Positions 1 to 10,840 of a stretch of 64,000 bases of DNA are shown piece by piece; the first letter of the stretch is position 1, and each line of letters opens with the position of its first letter. Made by a program: the position numbers and the translations under genes. This stretch comes from Deuterostichococcus epilithicus (lineage: Eukaryota > Chlorophyta > Trebouxiophyceae > Prasiolales > Stichococcaceae): contig JAVTLE010000014.1 in NCBI GenBank assembly GCA_033439295.1, forward strand, positions 744,001 through 808,000. Reading direction: 5' to 3'. The notes under the pieces are model-generated. The model did not search any database. It was given only the letters and a program-made list of their open reading frames with translations, and had not been told where the DNA came from.

Positions 1-408
1 GCTGCTGGCGCGCGAGGCCCTCAAGTCCCGCACTGCCGGTGCGCCGCCCTGCCGCCTCGCCGACGCACGTCTCTGCGGCCCGACAGCTGTGAAGACGCGC
101 GCCGCCGAGTCGCACTCCGCGCCACCTGCCACCAGCGCAGGTTGCCGCTGGGGACCTGCCTTGACTGTCACTGTCGGGGCCTATCCGGCATCTCGGCAGC
201 AGTAGCCGAGCTGTGTGGCACCCGTAACTGCCGCTGTGCTCGAGGAGCCATGGGCAGGAACATGTCTGCGGCTGGTGAGAGCAAGACGCTGAGCAGACCC
301 GCGGCTGATGGCGCAGGGCTCCAGGAGCAGCTGCAGCGGGTGGAGAAGGACCGGCAGGACCTTCTGGAAATCTGCCAGGGGCGGTTGGCTGGCATACAGG
401 GAGCCTGA
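1..408 (+). CDS. 3' end of an unidentified gene with coiled-coil tail
   Basis: Two exons can be joined in phase. The first runs from the window edge to 140, where the donor follows GCGCAG. The second runs from 317 to the stop at 406-408. The joined C-terminus ends in a charged amphipathic stretch (EQLQRVEKDRQDLLEICQGR) typical of a coiled coil. The upstream part is Arg/Ala/Pro-rich and shows no motif I recognise. The gene starts outside the window, so its function cannot be judged. Phase agreement across the 176-base intron is the main support for the model. Confidence 0.5.
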   Translation, partial: AAGARGPQVPHCRCAALPPRRRTSLRPDSCEDARRRVALRATCHQRRLPLGTCLDCHCRGLSGISAAVAELCGTRNCRCARGAMGRNMSAAGESKTLSRPAADGAGLQEQLQRVEKDRQDLLEICQGRLAGIQGA

Positions 409-964
409 TGAGCAGGGGGCGCCGTTGCGAGGGCCTCGCCGCCACTGCAGGCACATCGGCGCAGCTACCCGGAGCAGCTGGCAGCCTGTGATACGCCTGC
501 TGTCCAGTTCATACCAGATCGGTAGAGCAGGCGCTTGATGACGACGGTCCGCGAAGGTGCAATACTGGAAGAGCAGCAAGCCGCCGTACAGCACTGCCCG
601 TACACACAACACGCGCTGAATTTTTTTTCTGTAATTAATTTTGTTTAAAAATTCATTATCTATACAATAAACAAGAGTATGAAATTCCTTTATTTTTACA
701 ACCTTTGGTCCGGGGACAGCATCGCGGGGGGCGACTGGCCGACTGCCCAATTGCGTTGCAGGACAACTGGCAGGACTGCGCAAGTTCTCCCCCACTCGCT
801 GGTGCGTTCAATTTGCAAAGACGGAAAGCAAGATCTGCCGTCTTCGCTCCTTGCTGCCAAGATTAAGAGTTGCTGTGCTGAATCCGTGTGAAGAGACAAG
901 TGTCCGGAAGTACCATCCTTCACAGCCGAGTGTACGACCAAGCGTCCTTGTCTTTTGACACACA
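409..964. other. Intergenic region with an AT-rich patch
   Basis: I see no gene here. Bases 620-690 are strikingly AT-rich against the GC-rich surroundings, with a T-run, TGTAATTAATT-like sequence and an ACAATAAAC-like sequence. This would fit the 3' UTR and polyadenylation zone of the preceding gene, but no processing site can be proven from sequence alone. Confidence 0.35.
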
Positions 965-2738
965 ATGAGGCTGCACGACCTGCCCGATGAACTTCTGCTC
1001 ATTTCTTTACGACTGTAGACGATTTCATACAAAGGTGGGTTGAGTGTGGCACTTGCACATCAATTTTATGACCCGTGCGGATCCGATGTGAACCGTGGTG
1101 CGCGATCGTGCAGGGCCCAAGGACTGAACCAGCTGCTTCCTAAACAGCTGAAAGTCATCACACCAATATGAACATGCGCCACGACTCCGTGCTAACAGAC
1201 CACAACAGGCACTCTGTTGCAGGTGTGCCAGCGCTGGCGGCGCCTCGCGCGATGCGGCAAGCTGTATCAGACTTTGGAGGCTGAAGAAGACATGGAATCA
1301 CGCTATCACGTGCACAACGTTGATGCACTCAGGTTCCTCGAATGGTTACGTCCACATGCTGCACATGTCACCACTGCCCACCTGGACACACTGGTAGGGC
1401 TATTCGGCTGCCTTTTCCAATTTTGCAGTGGCACTGTGTGGCCTGCAGACTGCATGAAATCTGGAAAAGAGTGAATGATGATGGTAGTGGCCACTGGACT
1501 GTTGCCAACTGCTCCATGCAGGACCTCCACTGCAGTGGTGCCGCTGGCTTCACATCCAGCGAGCGTTTTTTCAGCTGCTTCCTTGGAATGATGGCTGCGC
1601 ACGAGCGCTTTGGAAGCCTGTCGGTCTTTAACGGCGTCAACGCGGAGATGGTACAGCCGATGCGCATGCTGTCGCTGCGGTCTCTGGGCTTGACGGGCAT
1701 AGAAGGTACCATAGAATCAGCGGCGCTGAGCCGCGCTATCAGCAGCCTCACAAGGTGAGGCCGCACCAGAAAATGTGCACTTATGCACGGTATCAGTGAA
1801 GCGTGTTGAGAGTCCTGCAGCACGAGCCTGTGTCAAGTCCGAGGGTCGGACGGCGAGAGGATGGCGCCTAAGTGTCCGTTTGGATTTGCAGGCTGACTCA
1901 TCTGCGCCCTGCGTGGTACCCCGGCGATTGGGATGACGATCCTGCGGACGAGTGCCTGCTTAATGGCTTTTCAGAGGGCATGTGCAGTCGCGTTGAGCTC
2001 CAGCAACTCGGGCTAGAGGGGGCAGGTAATGCTCAAGAGCATGCATGCCCACAACCAGAATCTGTGCTGTCGTTCACACACCTTGCAGCCATTACGCCAA
2101 AGCCTGATGACGGCCCACTGCTGCGGCAACACCGCCAGGGCCGCGCTCGTGCGCAGCTGATCATCTGCAGCCGGCGTATCTGCCTTGGCTGCATTGCAGA
2201 CCGCATGGCGATCCCGCAGATCCCGCACAACATCAGCCGCCTCCAGCGCCTCCAGGACCTACAGCTGATTCAGTGCGGAGTTCGAGGGTTGCCAGACTGC
2301 GTCGGCTCGCTGCAGCAGCTCATCCGCATCACCATCGCGGAAGACGAAGTGCTGTCCGCCACCGACGCAGCAGCACTGCAGACGCTGCCGCTGAGCATGT
2401 CATGCCTGACGGCTCTGCGGGCGCTGGACGTGTCGATGGCTGCCTTTCCAGACCGGTTCGAGGTGGCGTTGCGGGGCATGTCTTCGCTGGCAGAAGTGGA
2501 CGTCGACTGCGTAGTAAGCGCAGCCGAAGCTCAGACTTGGTTCAGTGCCCTCCCATGCCTCATGGAGGCTGGCGGCGTCAGTCTGCACGAACGGGACGGC
2601 CGGGGGAGCGTGAAGGCTTCGCAACTTCAGACAGTTGTACTATCATCGAAGATGGTTTTCTACGTAAGGCAAACAGCGTGCTGGTCACCAGCCTTCGAAT
2701 GTTGGGGCCTCCGAGCATTTGAAGCAGTCTTCACCTGA
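965..2738 (+). CDS. F-box/LRR protein
   Basis: This is a likely substrate receptor of an SCF (SKP1-cullin-F-box) E3 ubiquitin ligase. The ATG at 965 begins the F-box core LHDLPDELLLI. The second half of the box (VCQRWRRLA) opens the next exon at 1223, followed by a segment ending LRPHAAHVTTAHLDTL. Later exons at 1522-1754, 1892-2025 and 2200-about 2663 join in phase. They encode leucine-rich repeats (for example ISRLQRLQDLQLIQCGVRGL), which normally bind substrate. The last exon may read to the stop at 2736-2738 or be spliced at about 2663. The first exon does not join exon 2 in phase: a stop at 1016 follows the box in the ATG frame. Either a base error or an unusual splice lies near 1005-1034. 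The substrate is unknown. Confidence 0.7.
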
Positions 2739-3060
2739 CATGAAGACGCCACACTGCGGCAGACTGCAGTTCCTGATTCACTGGTGCACTGGTGCAGTTC
2801 GACTCACACGACATCAGCAGGTCACCGGTTGCACAGGTTGGTGCTCACATTGAAGCGCTCACACATCCAGAATTCTTATGAGACTTCCGACACACTCATA
2901 ACTTGCGACCCGGCGGATCGGGCACCTGAACTTTGCGGTCGGATGAGTGGTTCTCAATGTACAAGCCTGCCGGTATGACAGCACAGTGCAACGCAAGATG
3001 GAGATGGTCACTCTGACCCTGGCGCAACTGGTGACACTCACTCGCTGAATCTTAGACAAC
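2739..3060 (+). other. Short intergenic region
   Basis: This gap separates the F-box gene from the deacetylase start at 3061. I see no conserved coding segment. It must hold the 3' end signals of the first gene and the promoter of the second, but no motif stands out clearly enough to call. Confidence 0.3.
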
Positions 3061-6026
3061 ATGCACCCCATCAGCGATGGCCTGAAGGCAGCTTACGGTG
3101 ATCTCGGAGGCTGGATGCAACCAGGCCAGCTGCCGATAGTCTACCATCCAAGCTACAACATAGGGTGAGGTGGCGCCCTGGTGCCGTGGCGCCGAATCAA
3201 GCTGCCTTGACTCTCGTGGCTGCGAGCAGATAATCAACATCAGATTTGCGTCGAAATGAGAATTCCCGAAGTGGTGTTCATGTTGCAGGTTCTTCGGTCT
3301 GGAGAAAATCCACCCGTTCGACAGCTGCAAATTCAAGCGCATTGTCGGGGCGCTGCAATCGGAGGATTTCGCTTGTATCGGAGGAAGGGTGCTGACACAG
3401 AAGCAGGTGTGCACCAGCGCCTCTGTTAACCCAGGCCCAGACGCTCAGGTCATTACCACCAGTGCGACAACTCAAGCTGTGTCCTGGGCGCCCCTGCCGC
3501 TGTTTGGTGTGCGTCGCCAGCATGCGATACTGTCGGATGTCCTCGTCATTCCACAGCCCGCGTTGGTGAAGCGGATTTCTGATGCGCCTGGCAGCTGGTG
3601 ACGCCAGTGGAGGTGACAACGGAGCAGCTGCGGGATGTGCACACGGCGGAATACCTGGACCAGCTTCACAGCAGCTCCCGTAAGGCGGGTCCTGGCTTTG
3701 CGATTCTGATCGTGTAGAAGTTGCTTGGAGTTCTGCAGAAGGGGAAGGTCTCCTGTGCATGGGCACAATAGCTGTTCTGAGCCTTACCACCTGGTGGCAG
3801 GTAGCCGAGGTTATCCAGCTGCCTCCGCTTGGGCTGCTTCCAAACTGCCTGGTGCAGAGCCGGGTGAGCCTCATGGGACGTGTGCTCGCATGCAGAGGAC
3901 CCGCACCGTTGTTGTTCGATGCACAACACAGTGTGCCGCCTCTTCTAAACGTGCACTGGTGTGGCACAGGTCATGCGCCCCTTCAGGCATCATGTCGGTG
4001 GGACAATGCTGGTGCGGCTTGTTGAGGAAAGACGTTTTGCCACTGATGCAACTGCAAATTGCCTGTCCCATCAAGTCCGTCGACCAAGAGCAGCAGTGCC
4101 TGCTGCTGCATTGCCCAGCTTGCGTGTAAGCCTGGTGGATCCTAGCACTGCTGGTGGCACCGCTGGTGACCGGTGGACGTGCGGCGGCAGGCGGCTGGGC
4201 TGGCGCTGGAGTTTGGTTGGGCAATCAATATTGGAGGCGGCATGCACCACGCCTGCTTCGAAAGTGGCTCTGGCTGGTGCGTCTGCCGCAAATCTTGAAG
4301 CAAACGCTTGAGGCACCATTCATATCACCCAACCAAGCAACGAGCCTCAAGCAATTCAGCCTGCATGACGTGCTGTTGTGCTGCAGCGGCGGGTGCCGGA
4401 CTTCGAGCTCAACCTTGCAGGCCCCTTGGGACGACCGTCCTTGCAGGCGATCCAGAGCAGTCTCAAAGCAGCTCCGTGTCCTGCTGCGCACCCAGGTGCG
4501 CATACAGCGACCTAATCCTGGCGCTGCGGCGGGTGCGCACCGCGAGTGGCGGCGCCGTGCAAAAGTGCCTCATCGTGGACCTGGACGTGCACCAGGCGAG
4601 CAGTTTTGATTCGTTCTCATACACGAAATACGCCACCAGGTCGCAGAAGTGCCCTGACACGGTGCTGCCATGCCCAAGGCGGATAAGCGGGAGCAGCGCA
4701 GCACAGCGTGCGAATGACTTCCGTGGAAAGGCAGCGGCATCGCCCCACCAGTGTTGCTGCTGAGGCCATATTCACACAGCCCATGCCTGACTCAGCTGCA
4801 CGCTCACAGCCTGAACGTGCCTTGTCCGATGCAGGGCAACGGGCATGAGCGCGACAAGCTGCACTTTCAAGATTCGGACCTTTTCATCCTGGACATCTAC
4901 GGGAAGGTCTGCTCCTGGCAGCTCGTGCAACAGGCGCCACTCCTCTGCGCTGCTGCTCCCTAGCAGCAGTTGTGCCATTGTTGAAATTTTGGCAAGACGC
5001 TGCACTGGCTGACTAGGAGGAGTTCAGTCCGTGCTGCCAATGTCGCATCAGCGACGTGCGATAAGCATGTGGTTTCTGCCTACAGATCATTTGAGTGACG
5101 TGTGTTTCTGCCACAGGACTTGTGGCCAGGTGATGTGGAGGCAAAGGCGGCCATCGACATCGACATCGGCATTCCCTGCGGTGCGAGAAAAGCAGCTTGT
5201 CTATCGGCGTGCCCGCAGCCATGCTTGCTTTGTCATGCAAAGCGCCGCTGGCGTTGCTACTGCCATCTGCAGACGCCTGGCCGGCTGCCGGCCATTTGTG
5301 CACTACGCGGCTTTCTCTAGCGTGGCTGCGCAAAGGCTTGCGGCTGCGGCTGTGCTGCAGATGCTGGCCAAATCACATGCATGGCCCGTTGCGTGTAGGA
5401 GCAAATGACGAGGAGTATCTGGCAAAGACGCGAGAAGCCCTGCAGCGCGCATTCACAGAGTTCACGCCAGATATCGTGCTTTACAATGCGGGTGAAATCG
5501 TCCATGAGGGCATGGTTCCCGAACTTGCTGCATGTTATCCTCTGCCTCTTCTGCAATTGCATGTGATGCTTTGTCTGACAGCTCTATAATGAGCGTGCAA
5601 GTTGCTGCAATATTTATACGTTTTGCTGCTATGAACGTGAGGATCCAGCTCACTGCCGCTAGCACCGCATCCTGCACTGCAGGCACAGACATCTTGGCGG
5701 GCGACCCGCTGGGCGGCATGCAGGTCTCGCCCGCGGGCGTGGAGCGGCGAGACGAGATGGTCTTCCGCGCCGCCGCGGACGCGGGCGCCCCCATCTGCAT
5801 GGTGCTGTCGGGCGGCTACGCGCGGCAGAACTACGAGGTGGTTGCCGCATCGCTGGCCAACCTGCTGCGCACATTGCGCCTGATTGGGGAGGACGGCGCC
5901 CCGCAGCCACTGCGGGTGCAGCCGGCCGCCGACAGTCGGGTGGCGGAGTGTAGGCGTGAGTTGGACACTGCATGGAGGTCGCTGCAAAATCTCCCTACAC
6001 GGCCCCGCGGCGGGCTGCTCGGCTAG
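3061..6026 (+). CDS. Class IV histone deacetylase, HDAC11/HDA2-like
   Basis: A Zn-dependent lysine deacylase of the arginase/deacetylase fold, expected to act on acetylated or fatty-acylated lysines. Ten exons: 3061-3164, 3289-3406, 3595-3684, 3801-3863, 3970-4011, 4191-4276, 4496-4595, 4835-4906, 5117-5180 and 5399-5491, then a last exon 5683-6026. They join in phase and reproduce the family order: PIVYHPSYN, GLEKIHPFD, PNCLVQ, HHVGGTM, the active-site GGGMHH, the metal-binding VDLDVHQGNGHERD, YNAGTD with its aspartate, and the LSGGY tyrosine. All catalytic and zinc ligands that I know for the family are present, so the enzyme looks intact. A C-terminal tail of about 40 residues is extra. 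Two introns (from 3685 and 4596) appear to use GC donors. Identification is secure; the substrate is not known. Confidence 0.93.
3685..3800 (+). other. Probable GC-AG intron in the deacetylase gene
   Basis: Splicing after AAG at 3684 to GTAGCC at 3801 gives ...LHSSSRK-VAEVIQLPP, which aligns well with the plant family pattern LKSSANVARIIEVPP as I remember it. The donor would be GCGGGT. A competing GT-AG choice (GTAAGG at 3680 to an AG at 3803-3804) is also in phase but removes three residues, so this case is less certain than the one at 4596. Confidence 0.5.
4596..4834 (+). other. GC-AG intron in the deacetylase gene
   Basis: The exon ends at the CAG codon of the motif VDLDVHQ and the next exon begins GNGHERD at 4835. 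These residues are contiguous in the family. The intron therefore begins GCGAGC and ends AG; no GT lies at the border. This is a non-canonical but known spliceosomal intron class. Confidence 0.8.
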
Positions 6027-6572
6027 TGGCACGCCTAAATCTGCACTGGCGGCTCCAGAAGCATATGCGTGAAAGCATATGTGTGCAAACCAAAAGCTGT
6101 CGCAGCTGTGTGCTGTCGTTTTGCTTTACTTGAGCAAAATCATAGGATGGTGTGATGTGTGCGCAGCTGGTCATCATCTTGGAGCGTGTATTCAACTGTA
6201 ACATTTCCAAGAACTCAATGTCGCAAACACAGCATACAGTTCATCAACAGCGTCAATTTTGACTGGTTCGCACGCAAGCTGACGCTGGTCGCTGTGAGTT
6301 TGAGACACCTTACGAGCCAATCCTTCGTTCTGGGCATCTCAAAGCCCAACACCAAAGCCAAGGTGGCAGCGCCACGGTGGCCCTGCGCTCCGTCGCGATC
6401 GGGCCACGGCGCTACTTTACGCTTTCCAGTCGATTGGATCTGGAGCTGCAGCCCGCAAAACAATCTCAGACAAAGGCGACGCACTGCGTACAGCCGTGAG
6501 CCTTCGCCAGCGAGCGGCCTCTCTGAATCCACCATCAGCTGTCGTGCTCAATCGGGAAGACAATCTCATCAG
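6027..6572 (+). other. Intergenic region
   Basis: No convincing exon of the deacetylase or the exonuclease gene was found here. The sequence is more AT-rich than the coding exons up to about 6330. The reading frame upstream of the ATG at 6573 stays open for some distance, so an earlier start of the exonuclease cannot be excluded. Confidence 0.3.
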
Positions 6573-9500
6573 ATGGAGCCCGCAGCAGCAGCGGCGCCCC
6601 CCTCAGGGCCGTTAGAAGGCGATTCGGTGCCGGAACCAAGTGCCGCACACTTCTGGCGCATGCCGGCCAACGTGACAGTCAGGCTGGTGGCCAATGCTTC
6701 AGACCTGGCGTCTGCTGAGGAGGAGCTCCTGGCGGACTCGGACGCCTGCGGCATCGATGCAGAGTGGGCCCCGGGCGCCGCAGTTCCCTCGGCGGCGTTG
6801 CTGCAGCTGGCGCTGCGCTCGGCGGCTACTGGCGAGTGCACCGCGCTCGTGCTGGTGAGTGCGATAGGCTGGCTGTCTAGCTGATGATTGCAGCCTGCTG
6901 CCGTGTTCAAGTACTGGCCCCGATTGGGCCGGCAGATGCATGCTGGAGCAAGCATGGCGCCAGGCCCTTGCAAGTTCACGAGCCCACGCTGATGATGCCG
7001 TGCTCATTCGCAGCAACTCTTTCCGCCTTGGAGAAAAATAAAGTGCAGAACCGCACGCCATCCTCCTTGTCTCGGCGCACAGGACCTGCTGCGGCTGCCG
7101 CCCGAGGCGGCGGCGGCCTTCGTGCGGCGCGTCCTGACGGACGACGCCATCCTCAAACTGGGCTTTGCGCTGCCCGGCGACCTGTGGGCGCTCGCGGCGC
7201 GGCTGGGCCTGGGAGCCGTCAGGGACGTGCGGCCGGCAGTGGATGTGCGGCCACTGCAAGCGGCGCTCAGCCAGCGCGGGCCGCTGCCGAGGGTGAGCGT
7301 CTCGACTGTCGGTTCTGGATCCCTGTGGCTCTACCTTCGAACCACAGCGGCGTCTTGCTGCGCATTGAAGTGAAGTGACTGAAGTGAATGAAGTATGCTC
7401 GCTCGAATGGGGTGCTGCAGCTCATCAGTGCGTACTGCTGCAGTTGTCCACACCGCAAAGCTCAGTCTAACAGGTACCCAACCACTTGCGTGCACTGCCC
7501 AGCTCGCCAGATGCACCTCAAAGCGATGATGCGCTGCATCGGTGCCACGCAGTGCAGAATCTTGACCGTTTGGGCCTGGTGGACTGCCACCAGACGAGAC
7601 GGCTTTCTCAAGCCAAAAATGCACTTTGCCGAGCTCTCCAGCCGCACCTGATGGCTGTAATGTGCCAGTGATCGGCCTACATTGTCTACCTGTGTAGGCG
7701 CGGCTGCCGGGGCTGTCGGGTCTGGTGGACATGCATCTCGGGCGGCCCCTGGACAAGGCGCTGCAATGCTGTGCGTGGGAGGCGCGGCCTCTGTCGGACG
7801 CCCAGCTGGACTATGCTGCGGCCGACGCCGTGTGCCTGCTGCATCTCGTTGACGCCATGGTGGGATGTGGGAAGTCATTGTGGCGCTGAATTGGTCCGAA
7901 CCTTTGCTTGGTGAACAGCTCCAGCAATTGCTGGAACCTTGATTTTCAGTAATTTGCTTGCTTCGATGCACGCCCTGTTATCAAGCCTGAATACAAGCAC
8001 TTCAACACTGCATTCTAGTACGTGGCATTACCATCACCCTACTTCGCTGCGATGTTGCTTTGCCTGCAGGCTGTGGCCGCGCCGCCGTCGCAGCATCCGC
8101 TCAACCGCAGCACACAGGCCAGCAGGCCCGGCGGCGGCGGCAGGGGCCGAGGCACGGCCGCGCGGCCGGGCATGGGCCGCTCTGCGCCCTTCGGCAGCGC
8201 CGCGCATTTTGGCGGCTCCGTCGCTGTCACAGAGGCTGCAGCATCGGCCGCTGCCTCTGGTGCAGTCACAGAGCCGCGCGGTCCCGATGATCCGGCGGAG
8301 ACAGGCCCTGGCAAGTTTAGCAGGCGCCCTAGCAGCAGCAGCAGCAACAGCAGCGGCAGCAGCAGCGACTGCAGCAATGGCAGCGCCAGTGCCAATGATG
8401 GCAGCCTGGCGGTGCAGCGCCGGAGGGCTACGAATGCTGTGGCGGAGCACTGGGGCGAGTCCTGGACGCTGAGCCATGTCAGGGGCAGGAAACGGGTGAG
8501 TTGCAAGCAGCGGGACTTCCGTCTTGACCTTCCCTCTTCGTGACACCAGACATCCATCGTTGCACACATGGTTGCGGTTATATACTAGCAACACAGGGTC
8601 TCTGGTGCTGCAGTGGCACTCTCGTGATATGGCAGTGGGGAGACGCGCCCTGACGGTGGTGTGTTGGTGGTTGAGTGACCCTCATCTGCCTTCCTTGGCC
8701 CTGCGCGCAGGTGCACGGCCAACTGACGAGCAGGCTTCCAGATCCCATGGTGTCGCGAAGGAGCATCGACGACGCTGCAGGTGTGGCAGCCTGCCTGCTC
8801 CTGTCCCGCTCTCGTCGCTCTTGCGGACAAAGGTCTGCACCGTATGTGGTACATGCATCTGCCTGTCAGCAGCAGATCAAGCTGCTGCGACTTGCTGCAC
8901 CCGCTCTGTGCCAGCAAGCCCAGCTGGTCACGGTCGGAAGGTTGCTGAGGGAGAGGTGCACTGGCATAGGGCACCCAGCGAGGCTGCCATGGAGCCAGCC
9001 GCAGCAGGCGCGTTTCGTCTGCGACGTCATGGCCGGTGCGACGTCAAGGCTTGCTGTGTCAGATGCACCACATAAACTTATCTTGCTGCCCCCAGCCAGA
9101 ACGATTGTTTCTGCATCCTTGATCTCCTTGATCTCCTTCCTGCACAATTCACAGAGGGCTTGGCACGGCAGCTGCGGCTGTGTGGGCTGGACGCCGCATC
9201 AGTGCCGGCGGATCCCGACAAAGAGCCCCGCCACCGCATCTACAGGTGCGCTCATGCACGCAGGACATGAATTCGTTTCCAGCTCGGAACATCACACCAT
9301 GCGGACTGTGCCCTCGAGCCTTGCAGCCTGCAGGGCTCAAGAGTCAGCTGCCAGCCCTGATGCCTTCCACGATTGCGGGTGCAGGGCGCTCGTGGAGTGC
9401 CCCGCCGAGGAGGGGCGGGTTGTGTGGTCATCTCGGAGCATGCTGAAACATTTCTTCAGGCTTCAACATGGGCACTTCCAACCGGACGCCTTCGAAACCC

Positions 9501-10344
9501 AGCCTCGCGCACCTGCAGGGCACTGGTGGAGTGCGCAGCGGAGGAGGGGCGGGTGGTGCTCACCTCGGACCGCGCCTTCATTGCCGGGCGCTACAGCGAG
9601 GCCGCCTACTTCGTGCGCGGCGCCGACAAGAAGGCGCAGCTGCAGGAGGCACGCCGGAAGCACATTCTGTGTGCTCAGGGTCTAGCCGGCCCTGAGATGG
9701 TACCCTGATCCGCAGCAGCCTTGCTGAAGGCGCTGGCGAAAATGCGCGGCTACAGGAGGCACACGCCCTGCCCAAGGGGGTTGCAGTGTTGCTGCAGCGG
9801 GATTGTGGGCAGCCTGCCAGCCTAGTGGCATGGCAGCAGGAGGCGGGGCATGCAATTCTTGACTCGAGAGGCGGATTGGCGGCGCAGGTGCTGGCGGCCT
9901 TTTCGATCGACACCTCGGCGCTGGGGCTGCTGTCACGTTGCGCCAAGTGCAATGGCGAGTTCGAGCTCAGGTAACTACCCCCTCTGTCGTCCCTGCATCG
10001 TCTCCAGCGGGCTGAACAGATGAGCACGCATGGCTCTTGATGGTTGGGTAGCTAAGGCACAGCATCTGTGGACGTCCTGATCCCTGGTGCAGCTGGGCTC
10101 CTCAATAGCCCTTCAAGCTGCTGTCCTGCTCGTCGAGGTCCAACACTGTGCTGCCACATTCTGCCGCAGGCCGCTCACAGCTGCGGAGCTGCCGGAGGGC
10201 GCCAACATTCCAGTGGGGGTGCGGAACAGTCACGAGCACTTCTGGCGGTGCGGGCGCTGCGGCCAGATGTACTGGCAAGGCGCGCAGTATGACAACGCCG
10301 TTGGACGCCTGACACGGGACCTGGAGCGGCTTTCGGCCCGCTGA
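6573..10344 (+). CDS. Mut-7/EXD3-like 3'-5' exonuclease with Mut7-C domain
   Basis: A DEDD-type RNA exonuclease fused to a Mut7-C RNase domain and zinc ribbon, as in the nibbler/EXD3/mut-7 family that trims 3' ends of small RNAs. Exons: 6573-6854, 7083-7292, 7698-7859, 8070-8496, a poorly resolved stretch around 8711-9020, 9155-9245, 9519-9679, 9871-9970 and 10170-10344. The catalytic motifs are IDAEW (D-x-E), the aspartate in GFALPGDLWAL, and LDYAAADAV. The exon at 8070 is a Gly/Ser/Ala-rich linker. The Mut7-C part begins FVCDVMAEGLARQLRLCGLD and carries LTSDRAFIAGR. The zinc ribbon uses CAKC and CGRC. Homology suggests a role in small-RNA maturation. The intron before 9519 holds an imperfect copy of the start of that exon. 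Confidence 0.88.
9379..9424 (+). repeat. Exon echo upstream of the Mut7-C exon
   Basis: This 46-base stretch matches 9513-9558 at 39 of 46 positions by hand count. The match spans the acceptor and the first codons (RALVECPAEEGRVV in the copy, RALVECAAEEGRVV in the real exon). Weaker similarity continues on both sides. The copy loses the LTSD motif, reading WSSR instead, so it is not an equivalent catalytic exon. Confidence 0.75.
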
Positions 10345-10840
10345 GGGTTTGAAGTGGATAGCTGCCGGTTGCTGCCGGGTGTTAATTGGTTGAAACGAGT
10401 TAGAGCATCTTAATTGCTCCCGGGTGCATTACACACCTGGAATTTGGTCGTCGCGGCGTTGCAGGATTCGTTTCAACCAGGGTCAGTGCCTACTGCAGAA
10501 CGCGTATGTACGAGAACACATATGTACGGCAAGACGGTACAGCCTCTCCCGCGCCAGCTTTTCCCGCCAGTTGTCATAGCAAAGTGCGAGAGACTGACAG
10601 TGCCGCTTCCGTGTGCCCCTTTCAAAGAGGTCTCAACTGATCGTTAAGCGCGCCAAAGTTCGCCTTTGGTGGACATCAGAAAGCTGTTGCAAAATTTGCC
10701 GTGCACATGCAGGCAGCACTTTGAAGGACGCACACTCCAATCGATAGTTGTGAAGGCGACTGACAATTGTTTACCGACGTAGACTTCAGCTGACTGTACA
10801 TTGGAGGTCAACTCGTCTCCCCCCGAGGCCCCAATCTGGC
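10345..10840 (+). other. Intergenic region
   Basis: I see no coding segment with recognisable motifs. It holds the 3' UTR of the exonuclease gene and the promoter region of the flavoprotein gene. No distinct regulatory motif could be called. Confidence 0.3.

Noticed and set aside
1394-1428. A 35-base intron in the F-box gene
   Set aside because: An in-phase 128-base alternative (1394-1521) exists and is more typical of the window.
9655-9870. GC donor after QLQE in the exonuclease gene
   Set aside because: A GT donor at 9680 and the acceptor before 9871 join in phase, so no GC donor is needed.
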